Origin: Chloroflexota bacterium
GTDB lineage: Bacteria > Chloroflexota > UBA6077 > CF-72
Direction of reading: 5' to 3'
Assembly (NCBI GenBank): GCA_019247135.1
Contig: JAFAPL010001143.1
Coordinates: forward strand, 1-5,728
DNA length: 5,728 nucleotides
Shown here: piece by piece, positions 1-5,728 of the stretch
Position numbering within the stretch: position 1 is the stretch's first letter
Layout: each line of letters begins with the position of its first letter
The notes under the pieces: model-generated
The model's input: the letters and a program-made list of their open reading frames with translations, nothing else
Database searches by the model: none
Told to the model about the DNA's origin: nothing
Made by a program: the position numbers and the translations under genes

Positions 1-570
1 TTCTCGAGGGCGGCGGGCGTTCAGCTCACGCTCAGCTACCTCGAGCCACACCGCGGCAGCGACGGTTGGATTTGCGGTCGCGAACTCGGCAAGCGACTGC
101 ATGGCTTCGGCGTGGCGGTCGGCCACCTCGAGCGCAAGGCCGCGAGCAAAGGCTTCGCGGTCGTCAGGGATAGCCCCTGGAGTGGCGAGTACGTTGAGCG
201 CGTCGACGCCGCTGCCTTGCCCGGACAGGGCGATGGCCAGCTCATACCGGACCTCGCGCGCGGCCTCAGGTGGCAGGCTTGCCGATTGGAGACCGCGGAG
301 CCGGTTGGTCGCGTCGGTGAGATCGCCTTCTACAAGCGCCAGGCGGGCTTGATCGTACGTGGAGCGCTGGTCGGCCGGAACCGCGGCGACCGGTGCGGAG
401 GTTGGAGTGATCGCCGTCGAGGTCGTTGGGGTGGGTGCAATGGGTACCGTGCCGGCGGGCCGCGCGGCGCTTGTGCCAGCGGGCGGAGCAGGCGCGGGCG
501 CAGAGCACGAGGTCAGCAGCGCCGCGAGGGCGAGCGAGCGAGTGGCGAGGCAAAGACTCCGGCGGGCCAT
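1..570 (-). CDS. Partial secreted lipoprotein, possibly helical-repeat (TPR-like), C-terminus off the window
   Basis: The reading frame is open from an ATG at 570 to the left edge (190 codons, no stop), so only the N-terminal part is present. The first 22 residues are a lipoprotein signal: basic MARR, a hydrophobic stretch, then a lipobox ending LTSC with Cys22 as the lipidation site. A low-complexity Ala/Pro/Thr linker follows to about residue 70. The rest is alanine-rich amphipathic helix (for example YDQARLALVEGDLTDA and a later ALEVADRHAEAMQSLAEF), as seen in tetratricopeptide-type repeats. The product is probably anchored outside the cytoplasmic membrane. A domain order of lipobox, linker and helical repeats occurs in soluble lytic transglycosylase-like proteins, but no catalytic domain is visible here, so that is only a guess. 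It lies 59 bases downstream of malate synthase on the same strand. It has only a weak AAGG 12 bases before the ATG. Confidence 0.72.
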   Translation of the reverse strand, partial: MARRSLCLATRSLALAALLTSCSAPAPAPPAGTSAARPAGTVPIAPTPTTSTAITPTSAPVAAVPADQRSTYDQARLALVEGDLTDATNRLRGLQSASLPPEAAREVRYELAIALSGQGSGVDALNVLATPGAIPDDREAFARGLALEVADRHAEAMQSLAEFATANPTVAAAVWLEVAERELNARRPRE

Positions 571-581
571 CGCGACGCAGG

Positions 582-610
582 ACCTTACTCCAGCCGCGGG
601 TTCTCACCAA
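582..610 (-). promoter_or_regulatory. Weak candidate promoter for the lipoprotein gene
   Basis: On the minus strand, TTGGTG (610-605) and TAAGGT (587-582) are separated by 17 bases, with the ATG 11 bases beyond the second box. Each hexamer matches the sigma-70-type consensus at only about half its positions. Read-through from malate synthase is equally possible, because no hairpin terminator is visible between the two genes. Confidence 0.22.
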
Positions 611-629
611 AATGGACGCTTCTCTTACC

Positions 630-2234
<1,605 letters not shown>

Positions 2235-2243
2235 TGAACGGAG

Positions 2244-2250
2244 CACCTCC
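2244..2250 (-). promoter_or_regulatory. Ribosome binding site of malate synthase
   Basis: The minus strand reads GGAGGTG, a near-perfect Shine-Dalgarno sequence, 9 bases before the ATG at 2234. It overlaps and so rules out the alternative GTG start at 2246. It is one of only two strong ribosome sites in the window; the other precedes the GlsB-family gene. Confidence 0.85.
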
Positions 2251-2260
2251 AGTGCTCACA

Positions 2261-3061
2261 TTATTGCTGCGCGACGAAGGTGTGGCGCGCCCCGCGGCCG
2301 AAAATCAGCACGGACAGCTCGGGATACCGCTCTGCCACGAAGGCGACCAGGTCACGCGGGAAGCCGCGATTGTGGTCGAACAGCTCCCAGTGGATCGGGA
2401 TCAGCACGCTGGCGCCGATGTCGTTCGCGATCCGCGCCGCCTCGCGCGGGTCCATGTTGCCAACCAGGTTGCGTTCGGTCTCACGATAGAAATCGCGGCC
2501 GTTGATTGGAAGCAGCGCAATGCGTGGTTGCAGCTCGCCCAGGCGGTCGATCTGGCCGTCATACGGGATGCAGTCGCCGGCGTGGTACAGACGCACGCCG
2601 CCGATCTCGACGACATAGCCGAGGTAGCGCACCAGCCCGTTCGATAGCTGCTCGCCGAAGTTGTACGAATCCGAGACGTTGACGCCGTGGCGCGCGGGCA
2701 CCGGGTCAATGCGAACACCGGGGCGATCGATCGTCGCGCCTGGCTGGGTGCCGAGAACTCGCGTGTTTGGCAACCCGGTCTCCGAGACGACGCGGTCGAC
2801 AAGTGGTTCGGGGACGACGAGCGTGAAACGCGAGCCGGATTCGGCCGCGGCGGCCTTGAGCGTCGGCAGGTCCAGATGATCGGTATGTTCATGCGACGCG
2901 AGCACGATGTCGGCCTGGGCCAGATCCGCGGGGCCGGCGGGCGCTTGCCACGAGCGGTGGTCGCTCGGGGTGAGAAACGGGTCAAGGAAGATGGTGGCGC
3001 CGGAATCGGGATCGCGTACGCGGAACCCCGACTGGCCGAGCCACCACAGCTCGGCCGTCAC
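2261..3061 (-). CDS. UlaG-like MBL-fold metal-dependent hydrolase
   Basis: A 266-residue metallo-beta-lactamase-fold protein of the COG2220/UlaG type, predicted cytoplasmic (no signal peptide). The metal site is visible: the HxHxDH motif as SHEHTDH at 56-62, a further histidine in ARHG at 123-126, HAGD at 160-163 and IHW at 223-225. LLPINGRD at 183-190 is typical of the UlaG branch; UlaG itself is L-ascorbate-6-phosphate lactonase. No other ascorbate-utilisation genes are present, so the substrate is unknown and a ula name is not justified. The start is a GTG at 3061 whose bases form GTGA with the stop codon of the preceding DinB-like gene. This is a 4-base overlap that suggests translational coupling and explains the lack of a Shine-Dalgarno sequence. 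The stop is followed 26 bases later by malate synthase. Confidence 0.9.
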   Translation of the reverse strand: MTAELWWLGQSGFRVRDPDSGATIFLDPFLTPSDHRSWQAPAGPADLAQADIVLASHEHTDHLDLPTLKAAAAESGSRFTLVVPEPLVDRVVSETGLPNTRVLGTQPGATIDRPGVRIDPVPARHGVNVSDSYNFGEQLSNGLVRYLGYVVEIGGVRLYHAGDCIPYDGQIDRLGELQPRIALLPINGRDFYRETERNLVGNMDPREAARIANDIGASVLIPIHWELFDHNRGFPRDLVAFVAERYPELSVLIFGRGARHTFVAQQ

Positions 3062-3549
3062 GAGGCGACGTTCGACGCCTGACTGAGAGCCGCGCGCATG
3101 TCCTCGGTGTGACTGCGTTTGTGGCTCGCGACTAGCAGGAAGTTGTCTTCAGTCGAGCCGTCGACGCCAGAGCTCATATGGCCGCGCTGATCGAGTGCAG
3201 TGTCGTCCAGCGTTTCCAGCAACTGGAGCATCTCCTGGTGTGCCGTTTCGAGCTGCTGGCGCAGCATCGCAGGCGAGGCCTCGGTGTTGCGTCGGGACTG
3301 GCCGGCGTTCCAGCGATTGGGGTCGAAGTCTTGCGGCACGCCACCCTGGCCGGCAGCCATCTTCTTGAGCGTCGGAACGAAGCCCACCTCAGAGGTGGTC
3401 AGGTGGACCAGGAGGTCGCGGATCGACCATCCCTCGTTGTTGGGTCCAACACGCTGCCAATCGTCGTCGCTCACGGTGTCGAGTGTTTGCAGAAGTTCGC
3501 GTTGTGCTTCGACGAGCTTGGCGCGCAAGGCATCCTGGCGATGGCTCAC
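3058..3549 (-). CDS. DinB-like (YfiT/DinB superfamily) four-helix protein
   Basis: A 163-residue protein with the DinB-superfamily pattern: an amphipathic first helix, the motif GWSIRDLLVHLTTSE at 40-54, a variable middle, and a final helix SHKRSHTEDMRAAL at 142-155. His49, His143 and His147 fit the three-histidine metal site of the superfamily. Members are metal-dependent enzymes acting with small thiols, or of unknown function. The name comes from a damage-inducible Bacillus gene and is unrelated to DNA polymerase IV. The GTG at 3549 is the first possible start, because an in-frame TAG lies four codons upstream. No Shine-Dalgarno sequence is present, and a candidate promoter six bases upstream would give a leaderless message. 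A TTG at codon 8, preceded by AGGA, is an alternative start. It overlaps the UlaG-like gene by 4 bases and is the first gene of the presumed operon. Confidence 0.83.
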   Translation of the reverse strand: MSHRQDALRAKLVEAQRELLQTLDTVSDDDWQRVGPNNEGWSIRDLLVHLTTSEVGFVPTLKKMAAGQGGVPQDFDPNRWNAGQSRRNTEASPAMLRQQLETAHQEMLQLLETLDDTALDQRGHMSSGVDGSTEDNFLLVASHKRSHTEDMRAALSQASNVAS

Positions 3550-3555
3550 GTTCCG

Positions 3556-3584
3556 AGGCTATGGCTGATAGGGTGCCGCGTCAA
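3556..3584 (-). promoter_or_regulatory. Candidate leaderless promoter of the DinB-like/UlaG-like/aceB operon
   Basis: On the minus strand TTGACG (3584-3579; five of six consensus bases) is followed after exactly 17 bases by TAGCCT (3561-3556; weak -10, three of six). The GTG start at 3549 lies 6 bases further on, at the expected transcription start. This agrees with the absence of a ribosome site. Confidence 0.45.
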
Positions 3585-3652
3585 CGAGTTCCGTGGTGTC
3601 GGACAAGTCGCGGCCGCACGGGATGGCACACGTTTTGCGTTTAGCCCTCCGC

Positions 3653-3674
3653 AGAGCCGAAAACGCACGGCTTT
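3653..3674 (+). other. Small hairpin upstream of the GlsB-family gene
   Basis: AGAGCCG (3653-3659) can pair with CGGCTTT (3668-3674) around an 8-base loop, giving seven pairs including one G-U. It lies 11 bases before the GGAGGA ribosome site in the 150-base divergent region. It may be part of the 5' untranslated leader or a chance structure. No convincing sigma-70 promoter for the GlsB-family gene was found in 3550-3699. Confidence 0.25.
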
Positions 3675-3699
3675 CAAGAACAACGGAGGACGGAGTCGC

Positions 3700-3963
3700 A
3701 TGTCAATTATTGCCTGGATTGTGCTGGGTCTGATCGCCGGGTGGATTGCCGGTATGGTCATGAAGGGTGGCGGATACGGCCTGATCGGCGACATCATTCT
3801 CGGCATCCTCGGCGCCATCATCGGCGGCTGGTTGACCGCGCTGCTGCTTGGCCGCGACATGGTCAATGGTTTCAATCTGGAGAGCATCATCGTCGCGATC
3901 ATCGGTGCAGTGGTGCTGATCGCCATCTCGCGGGCCTTCACGAGCCGCAGGGCGAGCGTCTAG
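3700..3963 (+). CDS. GlsB/YeaQ/YmgE-family membrane protein
   Basis: An 87-residue, strongly hydrophobic protein with three predicted transmembrane helices (about 3-20, 27-50 and 61-80) and a short basic C-terminal tail. The glycine spacing in IVLGLIAGWIAGMVMKGGG and in GLIGDIILGILGAIIGGW is characteristic of the transglycosylase-associated/GlsB/YeaQ/YmgE family, which is small, located in the cytoplasmic membrane and often stress-associated; its biochemical role is not known. The ATG at 3700 is chosen because GGAGGA (3685-3690) lies 9 bases before it and hydrophobicity starts there. The same frame is open much further upstream, but that part is antisense to the DinB-like gene. It is transcribed divergently from the minus-strand operon and is probably a single-gene unit ended by the hairpin at 3992-4085. 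Confidence 0.93.
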   Translation: MSIIAWIVLGLIAGWIAGMVMKGGGYGLIGDIILGILGAIIGGWLTALLLGRDMVNGFNLESIIVAIIGAVVLIAISRAFTSRRASV

Positions 3964-3991
3964 GCGCACTCAGCGCGCATTTCTCGACAGG

Positions 3992-4085
3992 ACGGCTGTT
4001 AGCGGTCAGCACTCAGCGACCAGCCCGGCGGACACGTCCGCTTGCGGCTGGTAGCTGACGGCTGATCGGCTGATAGCCGTTTTTT
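3992..4085 (+). terminator. Long hairpin with T tract (intrinsic terminator or REP-like palindrome)
   Basis: The left arm 3992-4025 and right arm 4046-4080 pair over about 31 positions (28 Watson-Crick, 3 G-U, three mismatches and one bulge). The 20-base loop contains its own small hairpin (GCGGA 4028-4032 with TCCGC 4037-4041). TTTTTT follows at 4080-4085. It lies 28 bases after the GlsB-family stop and reads as a plus-strand rho-independent terminator. The stem is much longer than usual and is built from repeated TCAGC/GCTGA units, so it may also be a copy of a dispersed palindromic repeat. The next start codon begins at the base after the T tract. Confidence 0.8.
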
Positions 4086-4409
4086 GTGTCTGGCGATTTC
4101 TACGCCCGGGTATACGCGATCGTGCGCCAGGTGCCATTCGGTCGAGTGACCACCTACGGCAGCGTTGCCCTGGCGCTCGGTCGACCACACTGGGCGCGAC
4201 AGGTCGGATGGGCGCTGGCCGGGTTGCCAGACGAGCACGCCGACGAAGTGCCGGCGCATCGCGTGATCCTTGCCTCTGGCGGATTGAGCCCTGGCTTCGC
4301 CAACGGCGTCCCGGGTGTCCAGCGCGCCATGCTGGAGGCCGAAGGCATCGAGTTCGATGCCGCGGGCCGCGTATCGCTGGCGCGTTATCTGTGGGAGCCG
4401 GGTGATTAG
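4086..4409 (+). CDS. Alkyltransferase-like protein (ATL, MGMT family)
   Basis: A 107-residue single-domain protein homologous to the DNA-binding half of O6-alkylguanine-DNA alkyltransferase. PFGRVTTYG (17-25) carries the conserved Tyr24 used for base flipping. ARQVGWAL (37-44) carries the arginine finger Arg38. The active-site PCHRV has become PAHRV (56-60), so Ala57 replaces the alkyl-acceptor cysteine. ATL proteins with this change bind O6-alkylguanine in DNA and hand it to nucleotide excision repair rather than removing the alkyl group. The length and C-terminal RYLWEP resemble E. coli YbaZ. The start is GTG 4086: an in-frame TAG at 4074 rules out anything earlier, and starting later would cut the first helix. 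There is no ribosome site; the start abuts the T tract of the preceding hairpin, so the message is either leaderless or made by read-through. The radical SAM repair-type gene follows after 48 bases. Confidence 0.92.
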   Translation: MSGDFYARVYAIVRQVPFGRVTTYGSVALALGRPHWARQVGWALAGLPDEHADEVPAHRVILASGGLSPGFANGVPGVQRAMLEAEGIEFDAAGRVSLARYLWEPGD

Positions 4410-4420
4410 CCACGGCCGGC

Positions 4421-4449
4421 TTGCTCAAACTGCGAACTAATGTTCTAAT
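4421..4449 (+). promoter_or_regulatory. Candidate promoter of the radical SAM gene
   Basis: TTGCTC (4421-4426) and TCTAAT (4444-4449; five of six consensus bases) are separated by exactly 17 bases. Transcription would start around 4456-4458, at the ATG itself, giving a leaderless or nearly leaderless message. This fits the lack of any Shine-Dalgarno sequence before 4458. The LexA-like palindrome sits between the two boxes and overlaps the -10 box. Confidence 0.55.
4433..4446. promoter_or_regulatory. LexA-like SOS operator
   Basis: CGAACTAATGTTCT contains a perfect GAAC-N4-GTTC palindrome (half sites 4434-4437 and 4442-4445). The Gram-positive LexA (DinR) operator consensus is CGAAC-N4-GTTCG, so 9 of the 10 defined bases match. 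Its position between the candidate -35 and -10 boxes is where a repressor would block RNA polymerase. Regulation by LexA is inferred from the motif and position only. Confidence 0.6.
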
Positions 4450-4457
4450 GATAGTTT

Positions 4458-5369
4458 ATGCGGCCGGAGTACGTCGAGATCACGTGCAAGTCAGCCATCA
4501 ATCGCGTCCAGAACATGCCGTATCTCAAATGGTCGCTGAATCCATACGGCGGCTGCGTCCACAAGTGCCGCTTTTGCTTCGCTGTCCAGTACCGCGTGGT
4601 GGCCGACCAGGGAACGCAGCAGGACTTCGGCACGCGGCTGTTCATCAAGACCAACTTTGTCGAAGTGCTCGCGCGCGAGCTGCGCCGGCCCGGTATGCAG
4701 GGCGAGCACCTCTCGATCGGCACCGCCACCGACCCGTATCAGCCGGTTGAGGGTCGGTACCGGCTCACGCGGGGGACTCTGGGGCTTGCATTCGAGCACG
4801 CGAACCCGGTGTCGCTGTTGACGAAATCACCCATGGTGGTCCGGGACGTTGACGTCCTGGTCGATCTGGCGCGGGTCGCGTCCGCGGAGGTCTTCTTTTC
4901 GATTACGACCGTCGACTTGCACCTGTGGCGGTCGGTCGAGCCCGGCACCGCCAACCCGTTTCATCGCTTGCGCGCGATGCAAACGCTACGCGAGGCCGGC
5001 GTTCTTGCTGGCGTGATGATGGCCCCAGTGTTGCCCGGCATCACGGATTCGGCGAGCTCGATCGAGGCCGTCGCGGCAGCGGCACGCGAGCACAACGCGG
5101 CCTCGTTCACGGCGGTGCCGCTGCGGCTCGCGCCGCACGTGAAAGAGTTCTACCTCGGGTACATCGGAGTGGAATATCCGCAGCTGCTCGAACGCTACGA
5201 GCGCGCGTATCCGGGCACCCACGCGCCGGCGGAATATCGTGAAAAGCTGGGCCAGCGGATCGAGAAGATTCGGGCGCGCTATGGCTTTGCCGGGCCGACC
5301 GAGCGCCGCGGTGCCGAGCCACCGAAACCGCCGCCGAGAAAGGGGCCGCAGCTCGCGCTTCCGATCTGA
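4458..5369 (+). CDS. Radical SAM protein, Rv2578c / spore photolyase-like family
   Basis: A 303-residue protein of the COG1533 (SplB-related) radical SAM group. SAINRVQNMPY (12-22) and WSLNPYGGC (25-33) lead into the iron-sulfur motif CVHKCRFC (Cys33, Cys37, Cys40), which binds a 4Fe-4S cluster and S-adenosylmethionine. GTATDPYQPVEGRYRLTR (88-105) is strongly conserved in the family. The only other cysteine is Cys10; no cysteine lies about 40 residues after the cluster, where spore photolyase has its hydrogen-donor cysteine, so thymine-dimer photoproduct repair by the classical mechanism is unlikely. The true substrate is unknown. The C-terminus is a proline- and charge-rich tail (about 279-297) ending in QLALPI, which resembles a sliding-clamp-binding peptide. 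ATG 4458 is preceded by no ribosome site but by a well-placed promoter and LexA-like operator. It is directly downstream of the alkyltransferase-like gene and convergent with the next gene. Confidence 0.92.
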   Translation: MRPEYVEITCKSAINRVQNMPYLKWSLNPYGGCVHKCRFCFAVQYRVVADQGTQQDFGTRLFIKTNFVEVLARELRRPGMQGEHLSIGTATDPYQPVEGRYRLTRGTLGLAFEHANPVSLLTKSPMVVRDVDVLVDLARVASAEVFFSITTVDLHLWRSVEPGTANPFHRLRAMQTLREAGVLAGVMMAPVLPGITDSASSIEAVAAAAREHNAASFTAVPLRLAPHVKEFYLGYIGVEYPQLLERYERAYPGTHAPAEYREKLGQRIEKIRARYGFAGPTERRGAEPPKPPPRKGPQLALPI

Positions 5370-5370
5370 T

Positions 5371-5398
5371 CCTCATGCACGCGCGTCGCACCTTGAGG
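5371..5398. terminator. Weak possible bidirectional hairpin between convergent genes
   Basis: CCTCA (5371-5375) pairs with TGAGG (5394-5398), and TGC (5376-5378) can pair with GCA (5388-5390), leaving a 3-base bulge. There is no T tract on either side. It occupies the 36-base gap between two converging stop codons, where a shared terminator would be expected. Confidence 0.3.
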
Positions 5399-5405
5399 CA
5401 GACAG

Positions 5406-5728
5406 TTATGCCCGGCGCGCGTCATGCCACTGGTCGAGATCTGCCAGCAGGTGACCGCGCAGGCGCGAGCGTGCCGAAACCGCCGGCGCCCCCGCGTTGA
5501 GCAGCGCGCGCGCACCGACGACCAGCAAGCCGAGAGTAGCGACGGCCGCGGCGAACAGCAGTGGCGCGGGGATCGTCGAAGACGACGCAACCGGCGGAGC
5601 CGGTCGATACACCAGAGACGTGATCTTGCCCCGACGTACTACCGCTTCGACCGCGAAGTCGGCCACGCCGTGCTCGGTCCACGTGACCGTCGCGCCAACG
5701 ACATGTCGACTCGAGGTCACCTGCGGGA
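5406..5728 (-). CDS. C-terminal part of a membrane-anchored or exported protein, possibly NTF2/SnoaL-like
   Basis: The frame is open from the right edge to a TAA at 5406-5408 (106 codons), so the N-terminus is missing. A GTG at 5720 is in frame but does not need to be the start. The visible part begins with alternating beta-type residues (GATVTWTEHG at 11-20, then AVEAVVRRGKITSLVYRP at 25-42). This pattern of strand, strand and GKI followed by a last strand is seen at the end of NTF2/SnoaL-like domains. A Pro/Ser linker follows, then one hydrophobic helix at about 52-74 (PAPLLFAAAVATLGLLVVGARALL), and a basic, arginine-rich tail of about 30 residues, probably cytoplasmic. The domain assignment is tentative; the transmembrane segment is clear. 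No function can be assigned from this fragment. It converges on the radical SAM gene with a 36-base gap. Confidence 0.62.
   Translation of the reverse strand, partial: PQVTSSRHVVGATVTWTEHGVADFAVEAVVRRGKITSLVYRPAPPVASSSTIPAPLLFAAAVATLGLLVVGARALLNAGAPAVSARSRLRGHLLADLDQWHDARRA

Noticed and set aside
2235..2246. Alternative GTG start at 2246 for malate synthase
   Set aside because: This GTG is part of the GGAGGTG ribosome site serving the ATG at 2234.
3577..3594. GAAC/GTTC-like half site near the DinB-like promoter that could suggest a second SOS operator
   Set aside because: Only one half site (GAAC on the minus strand) is intact; the other reads TGAC, so it does not form the palindrome.
3178..3699. 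In-frame upstream extension of the GlsB-family protein to 261 residues
   Set aside because: The extension is antisense to the DinB-like gene, and a strong GGAGGA site with the onset of hydrophobicity fixes the start at 3700.
4441..4460. Start of the radical SAM gene at other upstream codons such as the ATG at 4448
   Set aside because: The ATG at 4448 is followed directly by in-frame TAG and is out of frame with the conserved protein; ATG 4458 is in frame and fits the family N-terminus.

Overview
This is a high-GC bacterial window with compact genes, several GTG starts and short intergenic gaps. No taxonomic marker is present. The partial lipoprotein at the left edge, the C-terminal membrane-anchored domain at the right edge, and promoters placed so that transcripts would begin at or near the start codon together suggest a Chloroflexota-like (Thermomicrobia/Chloroflexia type) or other high-GC Gram-positive-like organism. 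That assignment is inference and weak.

Left half (about 1-3549, all minus strand). Read in the direction of transcription, a DinB-like four-helix protein (3549-3058) overlaps a UlaG-type metallo-beta-lactamase-fold hydrolase (3061-2261) by 4 bases. A 26-base gap with a strong Shine-Dalgarno sequence follows, then malate synthase A (aceB, 2234-630). The first three look like one operon starting from a candidate leaderless promoter at 3584-3556. A secreted lipoprotein with a possible helical-repeat region (570 to beyond position 1) follows after 59 bases and may have its own weak promoter. Malate synthase supplies the second step of the glyoxylate shunt; isocitrate lyase is not in the window.

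Middle (3550-4085). A 150-base divergent region separates the minus-strand operon from a small plus-strand GlsB/YeaQ/YmgE-family membrane protein (3700-3963). It is followed by an unusually long hairpin with a six-T tail (3992-4085) that reads as its terminator.

Right half (4086-5369, plus strand) holds two DNA-repair-type genes. The first is an alkyltransferase-like protein with alanine in place of the alkyl-acceptor cysteine (PAHRV), whose GTG start directly abuts the terminator T tract. The second is an Rv2578c/spore-photolyase-like radical SAM protein. In the 48-base gap between them lies a perfect GAAC-N4-GTTC palindrome resembling a Gram-positive LexA (SOS) operator, placed between candidate -35 and -10 elements whose transcript would start at or next to the ATG. 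The radical SAM protein ends in QLALPI after a proline-rich linker, which resembles a sliding-clamp-binding peptide. Together these point to a damage-inducible repair enzyme recruited to the replication clamp, which is the most interesting hypothesis in the window.

Right edge (5406-5728, minus strand): the C-terminal part of an exported or membrane protein with a possible NTF2/SnoaL-like domain and one transmembrane helix, converging on the radical SAM gene.
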